This document shows positions 55,627-64,000 of a stretch of 64,000 nucleotides of DNA, one piece after another (within the stretch, counting starts at the first letter, position 1; the number at the start of each line of letters is the position of its first letter). Made by a program: the position numbers and the translations under genes. The DNA is from Pseudomonas chlororaphis (GTDB lineage Bacteria > Pseudomonadota > Gammaproteobacteria > Pseudomonadales > Pseudomonadaceae), in the NCBI RefSeq assembly GCF_001921865.1, contig NZ_MSCT01000008.1:124001-188000 (forward strand). The letters run 5' to 3'. The notes under the pieces were generated by a model. The model was not told the origin of the DNA, did no database searches, and saw only the letters and a list, made by a program, of their open reading frames with translations.

Positions 55627-56917
55627 GGAAGAACTCCAGCATGGCGTCGCTGTTGACGCGGTAGTTGAGGTTGCCGCAATGGCCGCCATGGGGGTAGACC
55701 GTCAGCCGGTCGCCGAAGGTCTTGCGCAGGAAACCGAGGTCGCCGGGGCCGAGGATCACGTCGTCGGCGTTGTGCATCACGGCGATTTTCGGGCTGTCAC
55801 GCAGGTAGTCCTTGAGCGCGTACAGGCTCACCTGGTCGATCAGTTGCAGGACGCTGCCACCGTCGGTGCGGGCGCGCCACATCGGAATCACCTGCTCGGT
55901 GAGGTAGCAGTCGAAATCGCATTGCAGGGCACGCTTGAGGAACGGCGTGAGGCTGGTGCCTTCGCTGATCGGGTACTTGGGCGGGGTGATCAGGCCCCGG
56001 CGGTTGATCAGGTCCGAGGTGAACGCGATGTCGGCGGCGGAGAAGCGAAACGAGGTGCCGATCAGCATCGCCATCTGTTCGTTGCTCAGGTGCTGCTTGG
56101 ATTGCTGGAAGTCGTAGAGCAGGGCGTCGTTGAGGTCGATGTAGCCTTTCTGCTGGAAGTAGCGGGTCAGCTTGTTCAGCACCAGCTCGTAGAAGGTGGT
56201 GGTGTTGTTGATGCCCTTGACCTCGGTCTGCACCAGCTTGTCGAGGTTGGTGATGGAGGTATAGAGGTTGACCGGCGGGTTGAGCAGCAGGACTTTCTTG
56301 AAGTTGAAGCTGCGCCGGGTTTCATCCAGCTTGCTGACGAAGGCCGCGTCCAGGGCGCCGAGGCTGTAGCCGGTGAGGTAGAAGTCGGTGACCGGCAGTT
56401 TCGGGTTCTGCGCGCGGACCGCCTGCATCACGCGGTACATGTCTTCGGCGTCTTCCTTGGTCACGCCCGGCGTGGCGAAGCGCGAGGCGGCGCTGATGAA
56501 GTCGAAGCTGGTGGGCGAGGACAACTGCACCACATGATAGCCGGCCTGGTAATAGAGTTTCTTCAGGTATTCGTTGAGGCTGCTGTCGTAGCGCGCGCCG
56601 GTGCCGGCGATCAGGAAGATCAGCGGGGCGGCGTGGTCCTGCTCGGCGATGCGATAGGTGAGTTTCTTCACGGCCCAGAAGTTGTCCGGCAGGATGAACT
56701 CGCGCTCGGGGCGCAGGGTCAGGCTGCGGTCCGACTGGTTGATGTCGTCGTTGCTCGGCAGCTTCGGACGCAGATCCGGCGGGGTGGTGGCGATGGTCGC
56801 CTCGAACGGATTGGTCAGGGGGTAGCCATAGCTGGCGGCGTCGATGTCGACCGCCAGTGCGGACGCACTCGAAATAAGGCCGCCAAGCAGGGCAGCGAAA
56901 CGCAAGGAACGGAGCAT
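55619..56917 (-). CDS. Exported alpha/beta-hydrolase-like protein
   Basis: The 432-residue protein has a signal peptide (ending near ASALA, residue about 22) and an alpha/beta-hydrolase region. That region has LIFLIAGTGARYDSSLNEYL, the nucleophile elbow TGYSLGALDAAF (Ser in GYSLG) and a late histidine near the C-terminus (VYPHGGHCGNLNYR). It is translationally coupled to mlaA, a common arrangement in Pseudomonas, which suggests an outer-membrane lipid role. Homologues are sometimes named serine/threonine kinases, which nothing in this sequence supports. Confidence 0.82.
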   Translation of the reverse strand: MLRSLRFAALLGGLISSASALAVDIDAASYGYPLTNPFEATIATTPPDLRPKLPSNDDINQSDRSLTLRPEREFILPDNFWAVKKLTYRIAEQDHAAPLIFLIAGTGARYDSSLNEYLKKLYYQAGYHVVQLSSPTSFDFISAASRFATPGVTKEDAEDMYRVMQAVRAQNPKLPVTDFYLTGYSLGALDAAFVSKLDETRRSFNFKKVLLLNPPVNLYTSITNLDKLVQTEVKGINNTTTFYELVLNKLTRYFQQKGYIDLNDALLYDFQQSKQHLSNEQMAMLIGTSFRFSAADIAFTSDLINRRGLITPPKYPISEGTSLTPFLKRALQCDFDCYLTEQVIPMWRARTDGGSVLQLIDQVSLYALKDYLRDSPKIAVMHNADDVILGPGDLGFLRKTFGDRLTVYPHGGHCGNLNYRVNSDAMLEFFRG

Positions 56918-57157
56918 GACTAAATCCCTTAGAGGAAGGTGCCGAGTGAAGTTCGCAGCCTATGACCACCGGGTTACCGCCGAAGTGCCATGATTGGCCG
57001 CAAAAAACGTTCGGGGCAGGGCAAGGCCGGATCGGCGGTTATAGTTGCCAGACGATACACTTTGCCGCAGTTCACTGAACAGTTATCTGTGTAACAAGCT
57101 TGCTTACCGGCCTCGGGCGATTATGCTGGGCGCCGTTTTGATTGATCGGAGTGCTTC

Positions 57158-57532
57158 ATGTCCCGCCGTTTTCCCGTGGTTCTGCTGCTTGTTGTCCTGC
57201 CGCTGTGGCTGGCCGCCAGTTATGGTGCGCGCTATGGCTTCATGGAGGACGCTCGATGGGTCGGCCTTTGTGCCGAGGAGGCGAGCCGTTGGGAGTGCCA
57301 GCTGCGCTCCAACCTGGGGCTGTTGATCCACTTCAAGGTCATGGGCTGGGCGGCGCTGGCGACGGCGCTGATCGCCTTCGTGGTGCCGGGCCGTGCGGGC
57401 TGGGGCCTGGCGGTGCTGGCGCTGGTGTTCGGCTTTCCGGCCCTGGCGCTCTACAACACCAGCCTGGCGGTGTTTGCCATCGTCATCGGCGCCTTGCGGC
57501 TGGTCCGGGCGCCTCGCGAAACCCTTTTGTAG
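57158..57532 (+). CDS. Small conserved-type membrane protein, unknown function
   Basis: The 124-residue protein has an N-terminal hydrophobic segment (VVLLLVVLPLWLAASYGARY), a short loop with two cysteines (GLCAEEASRWECQL) and two further membrane helices. GGAG lies about ten bases before the ATG. I recognise no named family. The cysteine pair in the probable periplasmic loop could form a disulfide. Confidence 0.7.
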   Translation: MSRRFPVVLLLVVLPLWLAASYGARYGFMEDARWVGLCAEEASRWECQLRSNLGLLIHFKVMGWAALATALIAFVVPGRAGWGLAVLALVFGFPALALYNTSLAVFAIVIGALRLVRAPRETLL

Positions 57533-57630
57533 CAGCGAGCAGGCTCGCGATGAACGATGACACGGTACTGACGTTACACCGCAGCGCTGCCATCGCGGGC
57601 AATCGAGCGTCGACCGGCCGCTCCTACAGG
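57528..57630. repeat. Second-family REP inverted pair
   Basis: TTGTAGCAGCGAGCAGGCTC at 57528 and a degenerate reverse-complement arm ending GCTCCTACAGG at 57630 form an inverted pair. The internal word CGATGAACGATGAC also flanks the pair at 34986-35086, which shows common origin. The first arm overlaps the stop codon region of the small membrane protein gene. Confidence 0.7.
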
Positions 57631-57638
57631 GTGGGGGA

Positions 57639-59192
57639 TCAGGCTTTGCGCACCCGCAAGCTGCGCCACAGGGCGGCGACCATTAGCAGGCTGACCAGCG
57701 CCCAACCCCAGGCCTGCTGGTTTTCCAGGCCTTCGCGATACAACTGAGGAGCGATGCCGGCGCCGACGATAAAGGTCAGCAGGGCGATTTCGCGACGCGG
57801 CGCCCGCACCGGGCGGAACAAGTAGACCAGGGCCGGCAAGACCAGGGCAGCGCTGGGGAAACTGCGATAACGCGGGTCGAACACCAGCTCCAGCATCATC
57901 ACTGCGGCGGCGAAACCGGCCGCGGCAAGCAGCCAGCCGGCATGTTTTTCCAGGTGCTTGAACGCTCCTTCGCGCCAGCCGGTTTTTGCGCTCAGGCTCA
58001 AGGCCGCGTGCGCCAGCACCAGCAGGTTCAGGGCCAGCAACAGGCCGGCCCAGAACCATTCCCCGGCAAAGCGGCTGGTGACCCGCGCCAGTTCGCCCCA
58101 GGCGCCGATGGAACAGGCAGCCAGTGCGCCGAGCAGTGGCAGGAGCAAGGCCGAGCGAGTACTGCGCACCCGCCCGCCGAGGATCAGCGTGGCGAGGAAA
58201 ATCACTCCGCCGACCCCCAGCCACACCGGCCAGTAAGGCAGGTTCGACACCGGTCCGGCGAGCACGCCCTTATCTTGGCGATCGGCATCGAACAGGCCCC
58301 AGTAACCGCCGACCGCGCCTTCGCTGGCGCGTTTCCAGGGCTGGTCGAAGGCCTCGATCAGGTTGTAGTGCCAGTTGTTCTGTTCGGCCAGCGCTACAAA
58401 ACCGCGGATGAACTTGGCCTCGTTGACCCGGCTCGGCAGGGCGGTTTCGCGCTGGCGGCCTTCGCTGGGCCAGCCGGTTTCGCCGATCATCACATCCTTG
58501 GGCGCGAACTTGTTGCCGAAGACCTGGCGCACCTGGGCGACATGGTTCAGCGCGGCATCGATGTTGGAAGGGTCGTCTTCCCAGTAAGGCAGCAGGTGGA
58601 TGGTCAGGAAGTCCACCGCCGGTGCGATTTCCGGGTGCTTGAGCCAGAACTCCCAGACGTCCGCGTAGGTCACCGGCTGCTTGACGTGGGCCTTGACCTT
58701 GTTGATCAGCCGAGCCAGTTGCGGGCCGGTGACTTCCTTGCGCAGCAGGGCTTCGTTGCCGACGATCACCGAGTCGACCACATCCGGGTTGGCATTGGCC
58801 GAAGCGATCAGCAGGTCGACTTCCTTCTCGGTGTCCACCGGGTTGCTGTTGACCCAGGCGCCGATCATCAGCTTCAGGCCATGCTTGCGCGCCAGGTCCG
58901 GCAGGGCTTCGAGGCCGGTCATGGAGTAGGTGCGGATGCAGGTAAAGCGCGTCGACAGCAGCGCCAGGTCGGCGTCCATGCGCTCCGGGCGCAATTGAAA
59001 CGGCTGGTCGAAGGGCGACTGGTCCTTGTCGAACGGGGTGTAGGACGCGCATTGCAGCTTGTGGCTGGCGCTGGCGACATCCGGCAGCACCACCGGTTGG
59101 CCGAGGCCGTACCAGAAGCCGCAGAGGGCGAAGAGCCCCAGCAGGCAGGCGAACAGATAGGGCAGGAGCGGGAAGCGGGTCATCGAGGGCAT
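57639..59192 (-). CDS. Membrane-bound GH17 glucan enzyme (beta-glucan synthase-like)
   Basis: The 517-residue protein has one N-terminal membrane helix, a periplasmic GH17 domain (about 45-310) and several C-terminal membrane helices (about 325-510). The acid/base and nucleophile glutamates of GH17 are visible as E147 (VIVGNEALL) and E238 (MIGETGWPSEG). Pseudomonas homologues, annotated as beta-(1,6)-glucan synthases, act as transglycosylases on beta-glucans, usually in osmoregulated periplasmic glucan pathways. No glycosyltransferase partner lies next to it. A start three codons later is possible. Confidence 0.87.
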   Translation of the reverse strand: MPSMTRFPLLPYLFACLLGLFALCGFWYGLGQPVVLPDVASASHKLQCASYTPFDKDQSPFDQPFQLRPERMDADLALLSTRFTCIRTYSMTGLEALPDLARKHGLKLMIGAWVNSNPVDTEKEVDLLIASANANPDVVDSVIVGNEALLRKEVTGPQLARLINKVKAHVKQPVTYADVWEFWLKHPEIAPAVDFLTIHLLPYWEDDPSNIDAALNHVAQVRQVFGNKFAPKDVMIGETGWPSEGRQRETALPSRVNEAKFIRGFVALAEQNNWHYNLIEAFDQPWKRASEGAVGGYWGLFDADRQDKGVLAGPVSNLPYWPVWLGVGGVIFLATLILGGRVRSTRSALLLPLLGALAACSIGAWGELARVTSRFAGEWFWAGLLLALNLLVLAHAALSLSAKTGWREGAFKHLEKHAGWLLAAAGFAAAVMMLELVFDPRYRSFPSAALVLPALVYLFRPVRAPRREIALLTFIVGAGIAPQLYREGLENQQAWGWALVSLLMVAALWRSLRVRKA

Positions 59193-59536
59193 GGGCGGGC
59201 CGTCAGGAAGCAAAGCCGGGCATCTTACCCGGATTCGCCGGTGCCCAGGTGGCCTGCATGATTTTGACATGCAAAGTTCGGGCGGGGTCGGGCCGGGGTT
59301 TTTGACAGGTCCTGGTTACTGGCTATCTGATGTCGTTGCTGAATGCCTTGAGGTCGCAGTCAGAGCAGGTCGCCTTCGACGTCAGGTTGATGATCGAAGC
59401 GTCAGGGCTCTCATGGGTCCATCGCGCCGATGTTCGAACGAGTTTGCGGCCGGGCGTAATGGGGGCGCTGTGCACCATAACAATACGTTGACGCGGCTCG
59501 GCATCCGTCGGGCGCAGCACTTTCGGGGAAGTAACG

Positions 59537-60388
59537 ATGAAGATGCGACGACTCTTAGGTGCAGGTGCCGGTCTGGTACTTGCGATCAGCTCCACCCTGG
59601 CCAGCGCCGACAGCAAAACCCTGAGCATCGGCTATGTCGACGGTTGGTCGGACAGTGTGGCGACTACGTATATAGCGTCTGAGGTGATCAAGCAGAAGCT
59701 CGGTTATGACGTGAAGCTGCAAGCGGTGGCGACCGGGATCATGTGGCAGGGCGTGGCCACCGGCAAGCTGGACGCCATGCTGTCGGCCTGGCTGCCGGTG
59801 ACTCACGGCGAGTACTGGACCAAGAACAAGGACAAGGTGGTCGACTACGGTCCCAACTTCAAGGACGCGAAAATCGGCCTGATCGTGCCGGAGTACGTCA
59901 AGGCCAAGAGCATTGCCGACCTGAAGGACGACACCACCTTCAAGAACAAGATCGTCGGTATCGACGCGGGCTCGGGCGTGATGCTCAAGACCGACCAGGC
60001 CATCAAGGACTACGGCCTGGACTACAAGCTGCAAGCCAGTTCGGGCGCGGCGATGATTGCCGAGCTGACCCGTGCCGAAGAGAAGAGCGACTCCATCGCG
60101 GTCACCGGCTGGGTGCCGCACTGGATGTTCGCCAAGTGGAAACTGCGCTTCCTGGACGATCCGAAAGGCGTCTACGGCGCCGCGGAAACCGTCAATAGCA
60201 TCGGTAGTAAAGGCCTGGAGAAGAAAGCCCCGGAAGTCGCGGCCTTCCTGAAGAAGTTCCAGTGGGCTTCCAAGGATGAAATCGGCGAGGTGATGCTGGC
60301 GATCCAGGACGGCGCCAAGCCGGAAGTGGCGGCCAAGGAATGGGTGGCCAAACACCCTGAGCGCGTCGCCGAGTGGACCTCCCACTGA
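59537..60388 (+). CDS. Glycine-betaine/choline-type ABC substrate-binding protein (ProX/OpuAC)
   Basis: The 283-residue protein has a signal peptide (cleavage near LASA, residue 24) and the OpuAC domain (LSIGYVDGWSDSVATTYIAS, VATGIMWQGVATGKLDAML, AWLPVTHGEYWTK, VTGWVPHWMFAKW). The tryptophans and tyrosines supply the aromatic cage for quaternary amines. No permease or ATPase gene is adjacent, and a strong terminator follows, so it is an orphan binding protein that must work with a distant transporter. Confidence 0.9.
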   Translation: MKMRRLLGAGAGLVLAISSTLASADSKTLSIGYVDGWSDSVATTYIASEVIKQKLGYDVKLQAVATGIMWQGVATGKLDAMLSAWLPVTHGEYWTKNKDKVVDYGPNFKDAKIGLIVPEYVKAKSIADLKDDTTFKNKIVGIDAGSGVMLKTDQAIKDYGLDYKLQASSGAAMIAELTRAEEKSDSIAVTGWVPHWMFAKWKLRFLDDPKGVYGAAETVNSIGSKGLEKKAPEVAAFLKKFQWASKDEIGEVMLAIQDGAKPEVAAKEWVAKHPERVAEWTSH

Positions 60389-60417
60389 CCGCAAAGTGTC
60401 TAGGTCGCAGGTCTTGA

Positions 60418-60454
60418 GGCCGCCGGGTGTTCGCACCCGGCGGCCTTTTGTTTT
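60418..60454 (+). terminator. Strong intrinsic terminator after the betaine-binding protein gene
   Basis: A perfect 12-base-pair stem (GGCCGCCGGGTG at 60418-60429 with CACCCGGCGGCC at 60434-60445) closes a TTCG tetraloop and is followed by TTTTGTTTT. Confidence 0.93.
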
Positions 60455-60505
60455 GCCTGCAGCAAAAGCCTAGTCAGGGGTACTGTCGTTCTAATACTAA
60501 GGTCG

Positions 60506-60523
60506 TCTGGAACCGGCTCCAGA
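60506..60523. promoter_or_regulatory. Inverted repeat upstream of yjcH-actP
   Basis: TCTGGA (60506-60511) and TCCAGA (60518-60523) form a perfect 6-6-6 inverted repeat 56 bases before the yjcH start. It may be a regulator site for acetate uptake. No protein can be assigned from sequence. Confidence 0.35.
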
Positions 60524-60578
60524 GCTGCATAGAGTAGGCTGCGTTCCAACTAAAATCTGTGCTGCGAGGATAAAAACA

Positions 60579-60890
60579 ATGAACGACAGCATTTACCTCT
60601 CGATTCAAAACAGCTCGCGTTTCAAGGAGCTGGTCAGCAAGCGGGAACGATTCGCCTGGATACTTTCGGCGATCATGCTCGGGCTCTATTCGGGCTTCAT
60701 CCTGCTGATTGCCTACGGGCCCCATGTACTGGGGGCAAAACTCAGCCCTGAATCATCCATCACCTGGGGTATTCCCATTGGTGTCGGGCTGATTGTCGCG
60801 GCCTTTGTCCTGACCGGTATCTACGTGCGACGCGCCAACGGCGAATTCGACGACCTGAACAATGCGATTCTCAAGGAGGCTCAGCAATGA
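60579..60890 (+). CDS. yjcH: DUF485 membrane protein (YjcH)
   Basis: The 103-residue protein with two membrane helices ([20 protein letters not shown] and [20 protein letters not shown]) belongs to DUF485. It is encoded immediately before actP in many bacteria and is thought to assist the symporter. GAGGATAAAAACA precedes the ATG. Its stop overlaps the actP start by four bases (ATGA). Confidence 0.92.
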   Translation: MNDSIYLSIQNSSRFKELVSKRERFAWILSAIMLGLYSGFILLIAYGPHVLGAKLSPESSITWGIPIGVGLIVAAFVLTGIYVRRANGEFDDLNNAILKEAQQ

Positions 60891-62545
60891 TCCGGCGTCT
60901 ATTGGCTTTTCTTGGCGTCGCATCTTTTGCTCCCAGCCTCTGGGCGGCTGATGCCCTGACCGGCGAAGTGCACAAGCAACCTCTCAATGTCTCCGCGATC
61001 ATCATGTTCGTGCTGTTTGTCGGCGCGACCCTGTGCATCACCTACTGGGCGTCCAAGCGTAACAAGTCGGCGGCCGACTACTATGCCGCGGGCGGCAAGA
61101 TCACCGGCTTCCAGAACGGCCTGGCGATTGCCGGCGACTACATGTCGGCAGCGTCCTTCCTGGGGATTTCCGCCCTGGTGTTCACTTCCGGCTACGACGG
61201 GCTGATCTATTCGATCGGCTTCCTGGTGGGTTGGCCGATCATTCTGTTCCTGATCGCCGAGCGCCTGCGCAACCTGGGCAAATACACCTTCGCCGACGTG
61301 GCGTCCTATCGCCTCGGGCAAACCCAGATCCGCACGCTGTCGGCCTGCGGTTCGCTGGTGGTGGTGGCGTTCTACCTGATCGCGCAGATGGTCGGCGCCG
61401 GCAAGTTGATCCAACTGCTGTTCGGCCTCGACTACCATGTGGCGGTGATCCTGGTCGGTATCCTGATGGTGATGTACGTGCTGTTCGGCGGCATGCTGGC
61501 CACCACCTGGGTGCAGATCATCAAGGCTGTCCTGCTGCTGTCGGGGGCCTCGTTCATGGCGCTGATGGTCATGAAGCATGTCAACTTCGACTTCAACATG
61601 CTGTTCTCCGAGGCGATCAAGGTTCACCCCAAAGGTGAAGCGATCATGAGTCCTGGCGGCTTGGTGAAGGATCCGATCTCGGCGTTCTCCCTGGGCCTGG
61701 CACTGATGTTCGGTACCGCCGGCCTGCCGCATATCCTGATGCGCTTCTTCACTGTGAGCGACGCCAAGGAAGCCCGTAAGAGTGTGCTGTACGCCACCGG
61801 CTTCATCGGCTACTTCTATATCCTGACCTTCATCATCGGTTTTGGCGCGATCCTGCTGGTCAGTACCAACCCGGCGTTCAAGGATGCGGCCGGCGCTCTG
61901 CTCGGTGGCAACAACATGGCCGCGGTGCACCTGGCCAATGCCGTGGGCGGCAGCGTGTTCCTGGGCTTTATCTCGGCGGTGGCGTTCGCCACTATCCTGG
62001 CGGTGGTGGCCGGCCTGACCCTGGCGGGCGCTTCGGCGGTGTCCCACGACCTGTATGCCAGCGTGATCAAGAAAGGCAAGGCCAACGAGAAGGATGAAAT
62101 CCGCGTCTCGAAGATCACCACCGTGTGCCTCGGGGTGCTGGCGATCGGCCTGGGCATTCTGTTCGAAAGCCAGAACATCGCGTTCATGGTGGGCCTGGCG
62201 TTCTCCATCGCGGCGAGTTGCAACTTCCCGGTACTGCTGCTTTCCATGTACTGGAAGAAACTCACCACCCGCGGCGCGATGATCGGCGGCTGGCTGGGGC
62301 TGGTCAGCGCCGTTGGCCTGATGATCCTCGGTCCGACCATCTGGGTGCAGATTCTGCACCATGAGAAGGCGATCTTCCCTTACGAGTACCCGGCGCTGTT
62401 CTCGATGATCATTGCCTTTATCGGGATCTGGTTCTTCTCTGTCACCGACAAGTCCACCGCGGCCGATAACGAGCGGGCGCTGTTCTTCCCGCAGTTCGTG
62501 CGTTCGCAGACTGGCCTGGGCGCCAGCGGGGCGGTATCGCACTAA
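60887..62545 (+). CDS. actP: Acetate/cation symporter ActP
   Basis: ActP is a sodium:solute symporter that takes up acetate and other short monocarboxylates. The 552-residue protein has an N-terminal signal-like segment ([16 protein letters not shown]), then about 13 membrane helices with SSS-family segments ([58 protein letters not shown]). It is coupled to yjcH. Acetyl-CoA synthetase is not in the window. Confidence 0.94.
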   Translation: MIRRLLAFLGVASFAPSLWAADALTGEVHKQPLNVSAIIMFVLFVGATLCITYWASKRNKSAADYYAAGGKITGFQNGLAIAGDYMSAASFLGISALVFTSGYDGLIYSIGFLVGWPIILFLIAERLRNLGKYTFADVASYRLGQTQIRTLSACGSLVVVAFYLIAQMVGAGKLIQLLFGLDYHVAVILVGILMVMYVLFGGMLATTWVQIIKAVLLLSGASFMALMVMKHVNFDFNMLFSEAIKVHPKGEAIMSPGGLVKDPISAFSLGLALMFGTAGLPHILMRFFTVSDAKEARKSVLYATGFIGYFYILTFIIGFGAILLVSTNPAFKDAAGALLGGNNMAAVHLANAVGGSVFLGFISAVAFATILAVVAGLTLAGASAVSHDLYASVIKKGKANEKDEIRVSKITTVCLGVLAIGLGILFESQNIAFMVGLAFSIAASCNFPVLLLSMYWKKLTTRGAMIGGWLGLVSAVGLMILGPTIWVQILHHEKAIFPYEYPALFSMIIAFIGIWFFSVTDKSTAADNERALFFPQFVRSQTGLGASGAVSH

Positions 62546-62575
62546 GGCTTCTATATATAAGCTGCGTTAAACGCC

Positions 62576-62606
62576 AATGCCCCTGTCGAGAGACAGGGGC
62601 ATTTTT
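62576..62606 (+). terminator. Intrinsic terminator after actP
   Basis: AATGCCCCTGTC (62576-62587) pairs with GACAGGGGCATT (62592-62603) around a four-base loop, followed by more T residues. The A/T symmetry could let it act on both strands. Confidence 0.9.
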
Positions 62607-62695
62607 ATTGGGGGAAGCAAAAGGGCAGGGGACGCTTCGATCGTTATCGCCAGCACGCTCGTTCCTGTCGGGAGGGTGCCGCTTGCGATAAGGCC

Positions 62696-62728
62696 CAAAC
62701 AAATACGGCCTCTATAAAGAGGCCGTAT
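62696..62728 (-). terminator. Intrinsic terminator of gltA
   Basis: Eleven-base-pair arms (ATACGGCCTCT at 62703-62713 and AGAGGCCGTAT at 62718-62728) form a hairpin. Read on the minus strand it is followed by TTGTTTG, about 40 bases after the gltA stop codon. Confidence 0.8.
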
Positions 62729-62765
62729 CCGGTGCAGTCAAGACGTTAGCGCAAGGCAACAGGTC

Positions 62766-64000
62766 TTACTTGCGATCTTCCAGCTTGGTGATGTCGCGCG
62801 ACTCGTAGCCGGTGTACAGCTGGCGAGGACGGCCGATCTTGTAAGGGCTGGAGAGCATTTCTTTCCAGTGCGAGATCCAGCCGACGGTACGCGCCAGGGC
62901 GAAGATCACCGTGAACATGCTGGTTGGAATGCCGATCGCCTTGAGGATGATCCCCGAGTAGAAGTCGACGTTCGGGTACAGCGAGCGCTCGATGAAGTAC
63001 GGGTCGGTCAGGGCGATCTCTTCCAGGCGCATGGCCAGCTCGAGTTGCGGATCGTTCTTGATGCCCAGCTCACGCAATACTTCGTCGCAGGTCTGCTTCA
63101 TGACGGTGGCGCGCGGGTCGCGGTTCTTGTAGACGCGGTGACCGAAGCCCATCAGCTTGAACGGATCGTTCTTGTCCTTGGCCTTGGCGATGAACTTGTC
63201 GATGTTCGAGACATCGCCAATTTCGTCGAGCATGGTCAATACCGCTTCGTTGGCGCCGCCGTGAGCCGGGCCCCAGAGTGCGGCGATGCCGGCGGCGATA
63301 CAGGCGAACGGGTTGGCACCCGAGGAGCCCGCCAGGCGCACGGTGGAGGTCGATGCGTTCTGCTCGTGGTCGGCATGGAGGATGAAGATCCGGTCCATTG
63401 CCTTGGCCAGTACCGGGCTGATCGGTTTGATCTCGCACGGGGTGTTGAACATCATGTGCAGGAAGTTTTCCGCGTACGACAGGTCGTTGCGCGGGTACAT
63501 CATGGGTTGGCCCATGGAGTACTTGTAAACCATCGCTGCCAGGGTTGGCATCTTGGCAACCAGGCGGATCGCGGAGATTTCGCGATGCTGCGGGTTATTG
63601 ATGTCCAGGGAGTCGTGGTAGAAGGCCGATAGGGCGCCGACTACGCCGCACATGACGGCCATCGGGTGAGCGTCGCGACGGAAGCCGTTGAAGAAGGTCT
63701 TCAGCTGCTCGTGAACCATGGTGTGGTTCTTCACGTTGCCGACGAACTGGGCCTTCTGTTCTGCGGTCGGCAGTTCGCCATTGAGCAGCAGGTAGCAGGT
63801 TTCCAGGTAGTCCGACTTTTCAGCCAGTTGCTCGATCGGGTAGCCGCGGTGCAGCAGGATGCCGTTGTCGCCGTCGATATAGGTGATTTTCGACTCGCAG
63901 GAGGCGGTCGACATGAAACCCGGGTCAAAAGTGAAGCGGCCCGTGGCCGTCAGGCCCCGAACATCGATTACATCGGGACCAACGGTGCCGGTTAAAATGG
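62766..64000 (-). CDS. gltA: Citrate synthase, 5' end outside the window
   Basis: Citrate synthase condenses acetyl-CoA and oxaloacetate. The frame is open from the right edge of the window (reading [16 protein letters not shown] at the edge) to the stop at 62766, giving about 411 visible residues. Only the first 10-20 residues are likely missing. Hexameric type II features are present: [37 protein letters not shown] with the catalytic His, [17 protein letters not shown], and [15 protein letters not shown]. An internal ATG at 63914 is not the true start. A terminator follows at 62696-62728. Confidence 0.97.
   Translation of the reverse strand, partial: ILTGTVGPDVIDVRGLTATGRFTFDPGFMSTASCESKITYIDGDNGILLHRGYPIEQLAEKSDYLETCYLLLNGELPTAEQKAQFVGNVKNHTMVHEQLKTFFNGFRRDAHPMAVMCGVVGALSAFYHDSLDINNPQHREISAIRLVAKMPTLAAMVYKYSMGQPMMYPRNDLSYAENFLHMMFNTPCEIKPISPVLAKAMDRIFILHADHEQNASTSTVRLAGSSGANPFACIAAGIAALWGPAHGGANEAVLTMLDEIGDVSNIDKFIAKAKDKNDPFKLMGFGHRVYKNRDPRATVMKQTCDEVLRELGIKNDPQLELAMRLEEIALTDPYFIERSLYPNVDFYSGIILKAIGIPTSMFTVIFALARTVGWISHWKEMLSSPYKIGRPRQLYTGYESRDITKLEDRK

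Overview
This window is a chromosomal segment of a Pseudomonas of the P. fluorescens complex. The evidence is the gene order flhA-flhF-fleN-fliA-cheYZAB-motCD-parC-parP-cheW-ccmABCDEFGHI, which is the polar-flagellum/chemotaxis block followed by System I cytochrome c maturation as found across Pseudomonas. The high GC content and intergenic palindromes (REP elements) of a Pseudomonas type agree with this. Species cannot be fixed from sequence reading alone.

Layout. (1) 62-16581: late flagellar and chemotaxis genes behind a sigma-54-type promoter. They end in a FlhB C-terminal-like gene and a FliK-like gene on the opposite strand. (2) 16610-24141: a tightly overlapping ccm operon with a small lipoprotein gene at its end. 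(3) 24242-31107: assorted single genes (unknown membrane protein, MFS exporter, secreted DUF5666-like protein, Rid-family protein, sulfate-binding protein, potassium channel, urea transporter). (4) 31201-38515: a glyoxylate-to-pyruvate pathway on the minus strand (gcl, hyi, glxR, ttuD, pyk), with a divergent GlcG/HbpS-like gene. Two perfect TTGTATACAA palindromes lie in the divergent promoter region and several REP pairs separate the operon genes. (5) 38637-40308: a TetR-type regulator and a DUF808 membrane protein.

(6) 40344-52656 is the accessory highlight: a MocR-type regulator divergent from an eleven-gene plus-strand array closed by a strong terminator. The array encodes an SGNH-like protein, a 28-residue peptide, a haem-oxygenase-like di-iron protein, an amidinotransferase, a LysE exporter, a NodU/TobZ-type carbamoyltransferase, a 47-residue peptide, a class III aminotransferase, a formyltransferase and two more LysE exporters. 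From memory, this gene content and order match the gvg cluster for the germination-arrest factor 4-formylaminooxyvinylglycine (FVG) of P. fluorescens WH6, including its two required ORFs shorter than 150 nt. It has no NRPS or PKS gene. The predicted product is therefore a modified non-protein amino acid, exported by LysE-type proteins.

(7) 52666-63999: housekeeping and envelope genes. These are a FUSC transporter, MlaA with a translationally coupled alpha/beta hydrolase, a small membrane protein, a GH17 glucan enzyme, a ProX-type binding protein, the yjcH-actP acetate uptake pair, and the 3' part of gltA (citrate synthase), which runs off the right edge.

No rRNA, tRNA, CRISPR array, insertion sequence or prophage was seen, and no gap between genes exceeds about 300 bases.
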